Source: Lachnospiraceae bacterium UBA7202
Lineage (GTDB): Bacteria; Bacillota; Clostridia; Lachnospirales; Lachnospiraceae
DNA: 64,000 nucleotides
Assembly (NCBI GenBank): GCA_002490705.1
Contig: DKUO01000019.1
Span: 1 to 64,000 of the forward strand
Direction: 5' to 3'
In this document: one piece after another, positions 25,918 through 34,168 of the stretch
Layout of the letters: every line of letters starts with the position of its first letter
Numbering within the stretch: the stretch's first letter is position 1
The notes under the pieces: model-generated
Told to the model about the DNA's origin: nothing
Databases searched by the model: none
Seen by the model: the letters and a program-made list of their open reading frames with translations, nothing else
Made by a program: the position numbers and the translations under genes

Positions 25918-26433
25918 ATGCATTACAATTATTGCCCAAAATGTGGGATGAAGCTGACAGATAAAATGGCAGGAGATGATGGGAAAGTGCCCTTCTGCGA
26001 ACGGTGCGGCCAATATTGGTTTGATTCGTTTTCAAGCTGCTGTATTGTTTTAGTAGCAAATCAGTATCACGAGATTGCGCTTCTTAGACAAATGTATATG
26101 TCTGATCAATTTGCATCATTTGTTTCCGGTTATATAACGCCCGGAGAAAACGCGGAAGAAAGCGCAGTCAGAGAAGTAAAAGAAGAATTGGGAATTGATA
26201 TTGAAAGACTGGAATATGCGGGAACATATTGGTTTGCGGCAAAGGAACTGCTCATGCATGGGTTTATAGGTTTTGCCTCGAAAGCAGATTTTCGGCTTTC
26301 AAGTGAGGTGGATTCGGCGGCCTGGGTTTCCGCGTTAAAGGCGCCTGAAACAATGTTTCCGGACAGACCGGGTAATGCAATGTATCCGATCTACAGAAAA
26401 TACCTGAAAACAGTTGGATTATCTGAGGAGTGA
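25918..26433 (+). CDS. NUDIX hydrolase with zinc ribbon, NudC-like
   Basis: 171 residues. A four-Cys zinc ribbon (CPKCG ... CERCG, about 6-32) precedes a NUDIX domain whose box GENAEESAVREVKEELGI (about 75-92) matches the GX5EX7REUXEEXGU signature. The ribbon-NUDIX order resembles NADH pyrophosphatase, but the protein is shorter than NudC (about 257). It hydrolyses a nucleoside diphosphate linked to another group; substrate uncertain. Confidence 0.87.
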   Translation: MHYNYCPKCGMKLTDKMAGDDGKVPFCERCGQYWFDSFSSCCIVLVANQYHEIALLRQMYMSDQFASFVSGYITPGENAEESAVREVKEELGIDIERLEYAGTYWFAAKELLMHGFIGFASKADFRLSSEVDSAAWVSALKAPETMFPDRPGNAMYPIYRKYLKTVGLSEE

Positions 26434-26492
26434 CGTTTGATGAATCAGATAAAACGATGACATGATAAAAGCGTTTTTATGAGGGAGGAAAT

Positions 26493-27260
26493 ATGCGGGA
26501 AGAATTTTCCAGAACGGAAATGCTGCTGGGCGGAGAAGCCATGGACAGGCTTTCCCGTGCGCGCGTGGCGGTGTTTGGCATCGGCGGCGTGGGCGGCTAT
26601 GTGTGTGAGGCGCTGGCGCGCAGCGGTGTGGGAGCCCTTGATCTGATTGATAAGGACCGGGTGGCGCTTTCCAATGTAAACCGGCAGATCATTGCCCTGC
26701 AAAAGACCGTGGGCAAATATAAGACGGATGTGATGCGGGAGCGGATTTTGGATATCAACCCACAGGCGCAGGTGCGTGTACATCCCTGCTTTTTCCTGCC
26801 GGAAAATGCGGACAGCTTCCCGTTTTCCGAATACGATTATGTGGTGGATGCGGTGGATACGGTGATAGCCAAAATCGAGCTGGTGATGCGCGCGAAGGCG
26901 GCGGGCGTGCCGGTGATCAGCAGTATGGGCGCGGGAAATAAGCTGGACGCCACAGCCTTTCGGGTGGCGGATCTGTATGAGACGAGAGTATGTCCCCTCG
27001 CAAGAGTGATGCGCAGGGAATTGAAGAAGCGGAATGTGGATCATTTGAAGGTGGTGTACTCGGAGGAGGAGCCGATGAAGCCGGAAATTTCTTCCGATGA
27101 CGGCAGGGAGAACGGAGGCGGCGAAGAGACGTGCAGTGACACAGCGCGCCGACAGACGCCGGGAAGTACAGCCTTTGTCCCCTCCGTGGCCGGACTGATC
27201 ATCGCCGGAGAGGTGGTGAAGGATTTGGCGGGGATGAACGGGAGCATGGTTAATCATTAG
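26493..27260 (+). CDS. tcdA: tRNA threonylcarbamoyladenosine dehydratase (ThiF/E1-like)
   Basis: 255 residues, GGGAGG upstream. The E1-like nucleotide loop FGIGGVGGYVCEALARSG (about 28-45), DKDRVALSNVNRQ, and Asp in YVVDAVDT identify the ThiF superfamily; the overall pattern is that of TcdA/CsdL, which uses ATP to cyclise t6A37 to ct6A37 in ANN-decoding tRNAs. It stands alone, followed by a strong terminator. A Ser/Glu/Gly-rich loop (about 190-225) is longer than usual. Confidence 0.9.
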   Translation: MREEFSRTEMLLGGEAMDRLSRARVAVFGIGGVGGYVCEALARSGVGALDLIDKDRVALSNVNRQIIALQKTVGKYKTDVMRERILDINPQAQVRVHPCFFLPENADSFPFSEYDYVVDAVDTVIAKIELVMRAKAAGVPVISSMGAGNKLDATAFRVADLYETRVCPLARVMRRELKKRNVDHLKVVYSEEEPMKPEISSDDGRENGGGEETCSDTARRQTPGSTAFVPSVAGLIIAGEVVKDLAGMNGSMVNH

Positions 27261-27265
27261 GTGAA

Positions 27266-27296
27266 GAGGCAGCTTGGAAGAGCTGCTTCTTTTTTT
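27266..27296 (+). terminator. Rho-independent terminator after tcdA
   Basis: Stem GAGGCAGCT (27266-27274) with AGCTGCTTC (27281-27289), loop TGGAAG, followed by seven T. Confidence 0.88.
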
Positions 27297-27403
27297 AACG
27301 CGAATCTGGTATGGAGAAAAAATCAAAAACTGGATATTTTATATATGCCAAATAAAGATACAATAAGGGAAAGCTGTAGCTTACATAAACAGGAGGATGA
27401 ATC

Positions 27404-28279
27404 ATGAGCGAAGACAGGTATGCATTGAACAAGCAGTTGGCACAGATGTTAAAGGGCGGCGTGATTATGGATGTGACCAGCCCGGAGCAGGCGAGGATCG
27501 CACAGGAGGCAGGAGCCTGTGCAGTCATGGCGTTAGAGCGGATTCCGGCGGATATCCGGGCGGCAGGCGGCGTGTCCAGAATGAGCGACCCGAAGATGAT
27601 CAGGGGGATTCAGGAGGCGGTTTCCATTCCCGTTATGGCAAAATGCCGGATCGGGCATTTTGCGGAGGCACAGATTTTGGAGGCCATTGAGATTGACTAT
27701 ATAGATGAGAGCGAGGTGCTTTCTCCGGCGGACGACGTTTATCATATTGACAAGAGAAAATTTAAGGTACCTTTTGTGTGCGGGGCAAAGGATTTGGGTG
27801 AGGCGCTTCGCCGGATCAACGAGGGAGCGGCCATGATCAGGACAAAGGGGGAACCCGGTACAGGCGACGTGGTGCAGGCGGTGCGCCACATGCGGAAGAT
27901 GAACAGCGAAATTGCAAGAATTACCTCCATGCGGGAGGATGAGTTGTTTGAGGAGGCAAAGCAGCTTGCGGTGCCCTATGAACTGGTGGCCTATGTGCAT
28001 GACAATGGCAGATTGCCGGTGGTAAACTTTGCAGCAGGCGGCGTAGCCACACCGGCGGACGCTGCGCTGATGATGCAGCTTGGCGCGGAAGGCGTTTTTG
28101 TCGGATCGGGAATCTTTAAGTCTGGCAATCCGGCAAAGCGTGCGGCGGCCATTGTCAAGGCGGTAACCAATTATCAGGACAGCAAACTTCTCGCGGAACT
28201 GTCTGAGGATTTGGGTGAAGCCATGGTTGGCATCAATGAGCAGGAGATCGAGCTTTTGATGGCCGAGAGAGGGAAGTAA
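27404..28279 (+). CDS. pdxS: Pyridoxal 5'-phosphate synthase, PdxS subunit
   Basis: 291 residues, CAGGAGGA upstream. The TIM-barrel synthase makes PLP from ribose 5-phosphate, glyceraldehyde 3-phosphate and ammonia. Landmarks: GGVIMDVTSPEQA, MALERIPADIR, the Lys of MAKCRIGHF and the CGAKDLGEALRRI segment, plus phosphate-binding GGVATPADAALMMQLGAEGVFVG. It is followed after three bases by pdxT, whose ammonia it receives through a channel. Confidence 0.97.
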   Translation: MSEDRYALNKQLAQMLKGGVIMDVTSPEQARIAQEAGACAVMALERIPADIRAAGGVSRMSDPKMIRGIQEAVSIPVMAKCRIGHFAEAQILEAIEIDYIDESEVLSPADDVYHIDKRKFKVPFVCGAKDLGEALRRINEGAAMIRTKGEPGTGDVVQAVRHMRKMNSEIARITSMREDELFEEAKQLAVPYELVAYVHDNGRLPVVNFAAGGVATPADAALMMQLGAEGVFVGSGIFKSGNPAKRAAAIVKAVTNYQDSKLLAELSEDLGEAMVGINEQEIELLMAERGK

Positions 28280-28282
28280 ACG

Positions 28283-28867
28283 ATGAAGATTGCGGTACTG
28301 GCTGTGCAGGGAGCATTCGCAGAGCATATAGACAAGCTGAAAAGATTGGGAGTAGACTGCATCGAGCTGAGGCAGCGGGCGGATCTGGAGCAGGATATCG
28401 ACGGTTTGATTCTGCCCGGTGGAGAGAGTACCGTTCAGGGAAAACTGTTGCAGGATCTTCAAATGCTGGAGCCGCTTCGGGACAGGATCAGCCGGGGTCT
28501 TCCCGTGCTTGGAACCTGCGCGGGACTGATCCTTCTGGCCCGAAAAATCAGTAATGACGGGGCAGTCTGGCTTGGCACGCTGCCTGTTTGCGTGCAGCGA
28601 AACGCTTACGGGAGGCAGCTTGGCAGCTTTCATACCGAGGCGGAGGTGAAAGGAATCGGAACAGTGCCCATGACCTTTATTCGGGCGCCTTATGTGGAGT
28701 CACTGATGGAGACGCAGGATGGGGAAGCGCTTGCCCGTGTGGATGGCAGGATTGTGGCGGTCCGGTATGGAAACCAGATCGGCACGGCGTTTCACCCTGA
28801 GCTGGATGAGGACGACCGTATTCATGAAATGTTTCTGCACCTGTGCAGAAAAAACAGCGCCAGATAA
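28283..28867 (+). CDS. pdxT: Pyridoxal 5'-phosphate synthase, glutaminase subunit PdxT
   Basis: 194 residues. Class I glutamine amidotransferase: LPGGEST near 45-51, nucleophile Cys in GTCAGLIL (about 77), His and Glu in TAFHPEL near the C-terminus. It releases ammonia from glutamine and passes it to PdxS; both are needed for de novo vitamin B6. Same transcript as pdxS. Confidence 0.96.
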   Translation: MKIAVLAVQGAFAEHIDKLKRLGVDCIELRQRADLEQDIDGLILPGGESTVQGKLLQDLQMLEPLRDRISRGLPVLGTCAGLILLARKISNDGAVWLGTLPVCVQRNAYGRQLGSFHTEAEVKGIGTVPMTFIRAPYVESLMETQDGEALARVDGRIVAVRYGNQIGTAFHPELDEDDRIHEMFLHLCRKNSAR

Positions 28868-28897
28868 GCGTATCACAGGAACGGATAGGTGACTGGG

Positions 28898-29206
28898 TTA
28901 ACGGGAGCTTTCAGGGGAATCCTGGTTTTCCGGCGGGAGGATTTCTTCCCGCCGTTTTTTTAACAGATCAAAGGACCAGATCAGAAGCCAGAGCAGGATC
29001 GGCAGGCCCATGGTGGCGACCAGACACCCTGCAAAGAGACGGCCGGAGTCACCCAGATCCAGACAGGCGACCACAAACGCGCCGATATACATGCCCACCA
29101 GAAGGACGACGCATACAAGCGCCGCGATCTGCTTCGGGGCTATTTTTCTTTTCGGCGTTTCCTGCCGGCGGTTTTGTGATTTCGATTGTTCTGTTTGTGG
29201 GGACAT
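28898..29206 (-). CDS. Small membrane protein, unknown function
   Basis: 102 residues with AAGGAG nine bases before the ATG. A polar, basic N-terminus is followed by two membrane helices (about 28-50 and 58-80, ALVCVVLLVGMYIGAFVVACL and LFAGCLVATMGLPILLWLLIW) and a basic-acidic tail. Convergent to pdxT; the pdxST terminator is embedded in its last codons. Confidence 0.7.
   Translation of the reverse strand: MSPQTEQSKSQNRRQETPKRKIAPKQIAALVCVVLLVGMYIGAFVVACLDLGDSGRLFAGCLVATMGLPILLWLLIWSFDLLKKRREEILPPENQDSPESSR
28931..28961 (+). terminator. Terminator of pdxST inside the convergent gene
   Basis: CGGCGGGA (28931-28938) pairs with TCCCGCCG (28947-28954), followed by seven T. It lies within the 3' end of the minus-strand membrane protein gene, whose C-terminal codons (KKRREEILPPE) it encodes in reverse. 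Confidence 0.8.
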
Positions 29207-29390
29207 TTCGGGTGCTCCTTATTCTTTTTCTCTGATTATAAAATATTTACCTGACGTTTACAATGAGCATTTAAAAATGGGGACGGACACAAACTCCCCC
29301 AATTGTATTTCTCACATTGATATGGTAGAATAAAAACCATTATACGATAGAAAAACTGGGAATCCTAGCGGGGAATATGGAGAGAATACG

Positions 29391-31151
29391 ATGAAGAGAT
29401 CTGGAACGGAAACCAATAAAATAAGGGAAAAAAATCAAATATATCACGCAGTTTACATGCTTATGGCGGCGGCCTTTCTGTTTATCGTTGTTTGGGCGGC
29501 GGTAGCTAACAGAGGACAATCGCCGACGGCGCTGCTATCGGAAGGAAATGCTGCTTTCGACGAGGGATGGTGTCTGGAGGACGGCAGTGCGGCGGATATG
29601 GAACATCTGCACGAAATGCCCTCCGTGGAGCCCTATCGGGAGCAGGGGGTATACCACAGCCTGCCGCTTGATCTGGGCGAAGGGAAGTTCCTGTGCTTTC
29701 GGACGAAGAATATCAATTATCAGGTGTATGTGGGCGGAGAACTCCGCTACGAGCCAAAGGTCAGGGAGAGCCACATTTACAACAAGTCTTTGGGCACAAG
29801 GTGGAACTATGTCCCGCTTTATCGGGAAGATGCAGGCGCGTCGGTGGAGATTCGCTTTCAGACGGTATATCAGGACGCCCGGGCGTGTATCGATCACATC
29901 GTGCTGGGCTCGGCGGCAGGGGAAATCACAGGCACCTTTACGGAAAAAGCGGTCGCTTTCTCCACCTGTCTTCTTTTGCTGTTTGCGGGTCTGCTTTTGA
30001 TTATCGCGGATATCCCGGCCAACCTACAGATGGATAAGAATCATGAACTGTTGTATTTGGGCCTGTTTGCGATCAGCATTGCCATCTGGTGTCTGGCGGA
30101 GACGAACCTGTTACAGTTTTACACGGACGACAGCAGACTGCTGCAAATCGTGTCCTGCGGTTCGCTTATGATGATTCCCATTCCGCTTGTGCTCTATCTG
30201 GATGCGGCTTTCGGTTTTCAAAAGAAATGGGTGGTTCCGTGCATTTGTTTCCTGTCCGCGGCGGAATTTACCCTCTGCACGATTCTGCACTTTACGGGCA
30301 TCATGGATTATCATGAAACGCTGAGCTTGACCCATGTCATGTTGGCGCTTTCGGCGGTGCTGTTGTTGTACGCGCTCCTGAAAAATGCGTTTATGACAAG
30401 GGAAAGCAAAGTAAGGAATGTCTATAAAACCATACGGACCGTCGGCCTTATGTGCATTTGTTTTGCTACAGGGATAGATATTGTGAGGTATTATTACGGG
30501 CATAACAGCGACAGCGCTATGTTTGTTCGCATTGGCCTGCTGATCTTTATTCTTTGCTATGGAAGCGCCAGCCTGGAGAAGACGGTGAATGCGGTCAAGC
30601 TTGGCGTGCAGGCTGAATTTGTCAGCCAGCTTGCCTACCGGGACGGTCTGACGGGCGTAGGGAACCGGACTGCTTTTCAGGAGAGGCTGGAAGAATTGGA
30701 GGGACAAAAGAGGGAACTTCCGGGGATTGCCATTGTCATGTTCGATGTCAACGATTTAAAGTATGTGAACGATAATCTGGGACATCAGCGCGGAGACGAG
30801 CTGATCGTGGGCAGCGCGAATATTATTAAGAACGCAATAGAATCGGAGGAGGGCGCTGTTTTCCGCATCGGCGGAGACGAGTTTGCGGGTATTCTTTTTG
30901 GCGAGGATGTGAGCGGGCGCTGCGAGAAGGCACTTTCCCGTTTTAAACAGTTGATGGATGGCCATAACGCTGTAAAAAATCAGTTTCTCCGTATCAGCAT
31001 CGCAAGCGGTTATGCGGTCTATGATAAGGAGCAGGAGGATGAAATGTTGATGGATGTGTACCAGCAGGCCGACGTCCGTATGTATGAAAACAAAAAGCAG
31101 ATCAAAAGCGACCAGATAAAACCGGACGAATACTACGCGCGAAAGAAATGA
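29391..31151 (+). CDS. Membrane diguanylate cyclase (7TM sensor plus GGDEF)
   Basis: 586 residues, GGAGAG upstream. An N-terminal membrane helix is followed by an extracellular domain of about 150 residues resembling 7TMR-DISM sensors (YHSLPLDLGEGKFLCFRT), then seven membrane helices (about 185-400) and a GGDEF domain (about 415-570) with intact RIGGDEF near 492-498. It should make cyclic di-GMP in response to an outside signal. No RxxD inhibitory site is obvious five residues upstream. Confidence 0.9.
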   Translation: MKRSGTETNKIREKNQIYHAVYMLMAAAFLFIVVWAAVANRGQSPTALLSEGNAAFDEGWCLEDGSAADMEHLHEMPSVEPYREQGVYHSLPLDLGEGKFLCFRTKNINYQVYVGGELRYEPKVRESHIYNKSLGTRWNYVPLYREDAGASVEIRFQTVYQDARACIDHIVLGSAAGEITGTFTEKAVAFSTCLLLLFAGLLLIIADIPANLQMDKNHELLYLGLFAISIAIWCLAETNLLQFYTDDSRLLQIVSCGSLMMIPIPLVLYLDAAFGFQKKWVVPCICFLSAAEFTLCTILHFTGIMDYHETLSLTHVMLALSAVLLLYALLKNAFMTRESKVRNVYKTIRTVGLMCICFATGIDIVRYYYGHNSDSAMFVRIGLLIFILCYGSASLEKTVNAVKLGVQAEFVSQLAYRDGLTGVGNRTAFQERLEELEGQKRELPGIAIVMFDVNDLKYVNDNLGHQRGDELIVGSANIIKNAIESEEGAVFRIGGDEFAGILFGEDVSGRCEKALSRFKQLMDGHNAVKNQFLRISIASGYAVYDKEQEDEMLMDVYQQADVRMYENKKQIKSDQIKPDEYYARKK

Positions 31152-31196
31152 GAAGTGCAGAATTTACGGAAGATGATAAACGGATGGTGACAGACG

Positions 31197-32600
31197 ATGG
31201 AGACAATGGCTTTAGATATCTTTACGACAAATGAGGAGAAGGCCAACCGATATACGGCTCTGTGTACGCTGAATGCGGCGGGTGTGGCGGTGTTGATGTG
31301 GCTGCTCAATGTATGCGGTTTTTTTATTGTGGACCAGCATCTGATGAATGTGGCCATGCCCTTTGGCGTGGCGCTGTTTTTGCTACCCTCTCTGCTGGTG
31401 CGGATATGGAGATGGGATGAGCGGCTGTTAAAATATGCGATCATGGGCTGTTTTCTGGTGGGGATCGGTATTTTAAATTCAGCCCTGACCATTCAGCTTA
31501 TTATGGCGTGGTCCTGTCCCGTAATTCTGTCCTGTCACTATTACTCCCCGAAATTCACCCATTTTACGCTGATCGGAGTGCTTCTCTGCATGCTTTGCGC
31601 AACTTATGTGGGATTGTATTGGGGCGTGTGGGATTCCAATATGATGCGGAGTGTGGATTCGATAGGTGACGCGGCATTTCGGGCGGAGTTTATCCGGGCG
31701 GCGACGGCGGCGGGAGATAATCTTTTACTGCGGGTGTTTAATTTTTATTATATTCCCCGCGCGGCGATTATTATTGTGGTCTATCTGATCGGTGTGACGC
31801 TCTCAAAGCGGACTCACGGCCTGTTGAAGCAGCAGGAGGAGGATAACCGGGAGAAGGAGCGGATCGGTGCGGAGCTTCATGTGGCCACCCAGATCCAGTC
31901 GTCCATGCTGCCCTGTACGTTTCCGGCTTTTCCAGAGTATGAGGAGTTTGAGATTTATGCATCCATGAATCCGGCCAAGGAGGTGGGCGGCGATTTCTAT
32001 GATTTCTTTCTTGTGGACAAAGATCATCTGGCGATGGTGATCGCGGATGTGTCGGGAAAGGGCGTGCCGGCGGCGCTGTTTATGATGATCACCAAAACGC
32101 TGTTAAAAAATGAGGCCCAGTCGGGCGCTTCACCGAAGGCAGTTTTGGAAACCGTGAATAATCAGCTCTTGGAAAACAATGAGGCTGGCATGTTTGTCAC
32201 AGTATGGCTCGGTATTTATGAGATTTCCACCGGGAAATTGACGGCGGCCAACGCGGGACATGAATATCCGGCTCTGAAGCGCGCGGGCGGCAGTTTTGAA
32301 CTTTTTAAGGATAAGCACGGATTTGTGATGGCGGGAATGGAAGATGTGACTTATAGCGAATATACCATGGAACTCCATGCCGGGGATGTGCTGTTTGTGT
32401 ATACGGACGGCGTGGCGGAGGCGACGGACAGTAACGAAAGGCTGTACGGTGTGGAGCGGATGGTGTCTGCCCTGAACCAAAAGCAGGACGCGGACGCCCG
32501 GGAATTGTGCGAGACGGTCAGGGCGGATATCGACCGATTTGTGGGGGATGCGGAGCAGTTTGACGATATCACTATGCTGGCGCTACGGATCAAGAAATAA
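31197..32600 (+). CDS. Membrane SpoIIE/RsbU-type PP2C serine phosphatase
   Basis: 467 residues; ATG 31206 is an alternative start with a slightly better ribosome site. About six membrane helices in residues 20-210, a coiled linker (EKERIGAELHVATQIQSSMLP, typical of RsbU) and a PP2C SpoIIE domain with the metal-binding Asp residues in EVGGDFYDFF, IADVSGKG, YTDGVAEA and FDDITML. These phosphatases act on anti-anti-sigma factors in partner-switching pathways. It sits 45 bases after the diguanylate cyclase, probably one transcript. Confidence 0.9.
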   Translation: METMALDIFTTNEEKANRYTALCTLNAAGVAVLMWLLNVCGFFIVDQHLMNVAMPFGVALFLLPSLLVRIWRWDERLLKYAIMGCFLVGIGILNSALTIQLIMAWSCPVILSCHYYSPKFTHFTLIGVLLCMLCATYVGLYWGVWDSNMMRSVDSIGDAAFRAEFIRAATAAGDNLLLRVFNFYYIPRAAIIIVVYLIGVTLSKRTHGLLKQQEEDNREKERIGAELHVATQIQSSMLPCTFPAFPEYEEFEIYASMNPAKEVGGDFYDFFLVDKDHLAMVIADVSGKGVPAALFMMITKTLLKNEAQSGASPKAVLETVNNQLLENNEAGMFVTVWLGIYEISTGKLTAANAGHEYPALKRAGGSFELFKDKHGFVMAGMEDVTYSEYTMELHAGDVLFVYTDGVAEATDSNERLYGVERMVSALNQKQDADARELCETVRADIDRFVGDAEQFDDITMLALRIKK

Positions 32601-32683
32601 GCCAGTTTTCCGGGAGAGATGATAATGGAAGGCTTGGGCCGAAGAGACCTGCGAAAAATTAGGATTGGTGAAAAACAGAAAAA

Positions 32684-32718
32684 TCCCCGGAAACATTTCA
32701 CAGCTCCGGGGACTTTTC
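32684..32718 (+). terminator. Terminator after the SpoIIE-type phosphatase
   Basis: Perfect 8-bp stem TCCCCGGA (32684-32691) with TCCGGGGA (32705-32712), 13-base loop, followed by CTTTTCT. Confidence 0.75.
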
Positions 32719-32971
32719 TGTTATTAGGGGAGGATAAGTATTACTTATCTTTAGCATACTATCATTGTTGCCCGTTTTTTGAGGCTTATACATGCATTAA
32801 GAAAATTTTTTAATAAATTTCATCTACCCCATCTTAAAGAAATATAAATTTACTTTTTTTACGAAATGGTATATACTTAGTGCAAATGCGGCGACGCATC
32901 ATGCGGTCTGCCTTTGTCCCGGACGGGACAGGCTGACGGAAAAAGATTACAGGATAAAGGTGGTAAGTACA
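32719..32971. other. Intergenic region before the SEC-C protein
   Basis: AT-rich at first (32730-32880), then GC-richer. I see no supported gene. A short hyphenated repeat lies at 32922-32931 (TCCCGGACGGGA). A promoter for the SEC-C gene must lie here but no pair of boxes is convincing. Confidence 0.35.
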
Positions 32972-33478
32972 ATGGCTTTATTACAACAGTGGCGCGATAT
33001 GGCGTATTCGGAGACGGCGAACAAGGGAGACTTGCAGAGACTCTGGTCCGCTTATTTTCAGAAGGAAAAGGAGATTTACGCACAGCTTTTGAAGACCCCG
33101 GACAAGGCGGTAAAGGGTACGGTCAAGGAGCTGGCGGATAAATATGAAGTGGATCTGATGACCATGGTGGGCTTTTTGGACGGTATCAATGACAGCCTGA
33201 AAAAAGCGAATCCCATCGAGGAGATGGAGGAGGATACCAAGGTAAGCCTCGGCTTTGACAAGGAGCTTCTTTATAAGAATATGGTGGCGGCCGGTGCGGA
33301 CTGGCTTTATAATCTGGAGGAGTGGAACGAGATCTTTGACGAGGATAAGAGAAAGGCGCTCTACAGGGAGCAGAAGGAGTCCACGACCGTCCGCAAGGAC
33401 AAGAAGATTTATCCCAACGATCCCTGTCCCTGCGGCAGCGGCAAGAAATATAAAAAGTGCTGCGGTAAGAATGCATAA
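32972..33478 (+). CDS. SEC-C zinc-motif protein
   Basis: 168 residues from ATG 32972 (AAAGGTGG upstream), four residues shorter than the GTG-initiated frame at 32960. A helical body of about 140 residues is followed by the C-terminal SEC-C zinc motif NDPCPCGSGKKYKKCC. This motif, first seen at the end of SecA, binds zinc and contacts ribosomes or SecB-like partners. The body resembles small Firmicutes proteins of unknown role. Confidence 0.85.
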   Translation: MALLQQWRDMAYSETANKGDLQRLWSAYFQKEKEIYAQLLKTPDKAVKGTVKELADKYEVDLMTMVGFLDGINDSLKKANPIEEMEEDTKVSLGFDKELLYKNMVAAGADWLYNLEEWNEIFDEDKRKALYREQKESTTVRKDKKIYPNDPCPCGSGKKYKKCCGKNA

Positions 33479-33562
33479 GCTGTTGTGGATGAAATGAGAA
33501 GTTATGTAAACTATTTGCCGGACACTTTTTCGTAGAAGATGATAAAAAGAAAAAATTAGCAC

Positions 33563-33591
33563 TTTACTTTTAAATTTCTCTGGCATAAAAT
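33563..33591 (+). promoter_or_regulatory. Promoter of the thrS T-box transcript
   Basis: TTTACT (33563-33568) and TAAAAT (33586-33591) are 17 bases apart, placing the start at about 33598 just before the T-box leader. Confidence 0.45.
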
Positions 33592-33609
33592 AAGAATATG
33601 ATTTTGCAG

Positions 33610-33910
33610 GGCCCTGAATCAGGCGGCTGTGCAAACGCTATTTTGCAGAAATCAATAGAGAACAATACATTGACGAGAAGAGTAGGATGTGGAAAGCAAC
33701 AGAGAGAAGCGCGTAAAGCTGAAAGCGCTTTTGCGGGAAGCATTTGAAGACCAACTCCGAGTGGCTTTAATACAGCCCGTTGACTCACGTTACAGTCAAA
33801 TGAGTGGTTTCTAAAGCCGTTCTGTACGGCGGGCGAAACAAGAGAGGTGGAACCGCGTAAACATACGTCCTCTGCACAGTCTGATTGACAGTGCAGGGGA
33901 TTTTATTTTT
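33610..33910 (+). promoter_or_regulatory. T-box leader (threonyl-tRNA sensing)
   Basis: The T-box sequence GGTGGAACCGCG is at 33846-33857 and is followed by an intrinsic terminator (stem 33868-33877 with 33891-33900, T-rich tail 33901-33910). Upstream are Stem I features: GAAGAGTAGG near 33676, an AGAGAG motif near 33703 and a hairpin AAGCGC...GCGCTT. A CAACTCC segment near 33753 offers Thr codons ACT/ACC as specifier. Uncharged tRNA-Thr binding would form the antiterminator and allow expression of the small ORF, thrS and perhaps the GT-C gene. Confidence 0.9.
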
Positions 33911-33925
33911 AAGGAGGAAGCAAAG

Positions 33926-34168
33926 ATGACACCTACAGAATGGAAGGAAAAAGCGATGGATACCGTAAATGGTAAGCTCACTCTCACAAAACTGGATTTT
34001 TGTCTGATCGGGGCAATCTGTTTTTTGGCGGGAATCTGCATTGGATTGTTGGCGGCGCCGTTGACGCGCGGTATCACCGTTTTGTCCCACAATGTGAATA
34101 ACGGAAGCGGAAACGGCAGTAAAAACGGCAGCAAAAACGGGAATAATAAGAATGGAGGAGAATTATGA
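33926..34168 (+). CDS. Small membrane protein encoded between T-box and thrS
   Basis: 80 residues; AAGGAGGA ten bases upstream. A charged N-terminus, one membrane helix (about 24-44, FCLIGAICFLAGICIGLLAAP) and a repetitive Asn/Gly/Ser/Lys tail (GSGNGSKNGSKNGNN). Its stop overlaps the thrS start by four bases (ATGA), so translation is coupled. Unknown function. T-box control of a membrane peptide with thrS is unusual. Confidence 0.65.
   Translation: MTPTEWKEKAMDTVNGKLTLTKLDFCLIGAICFLAGICIGLLAAPLTRGITVLSHNVNNGSGNGSKNGSKNGNNKNGGEL

Noticed and set aside
26445..27326. 293-codon minus-strand frame opposite tcdA
   Set aside because: Shadow of tcdA; it also crosses the terminator downstream.
27533..28633. 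366-codon minus-strand frame opposite pdxST
   Set aside because: Antisense of two confidently identified genes; the product is His/Leu/Arg-rich in the way GC-rich shadows are.
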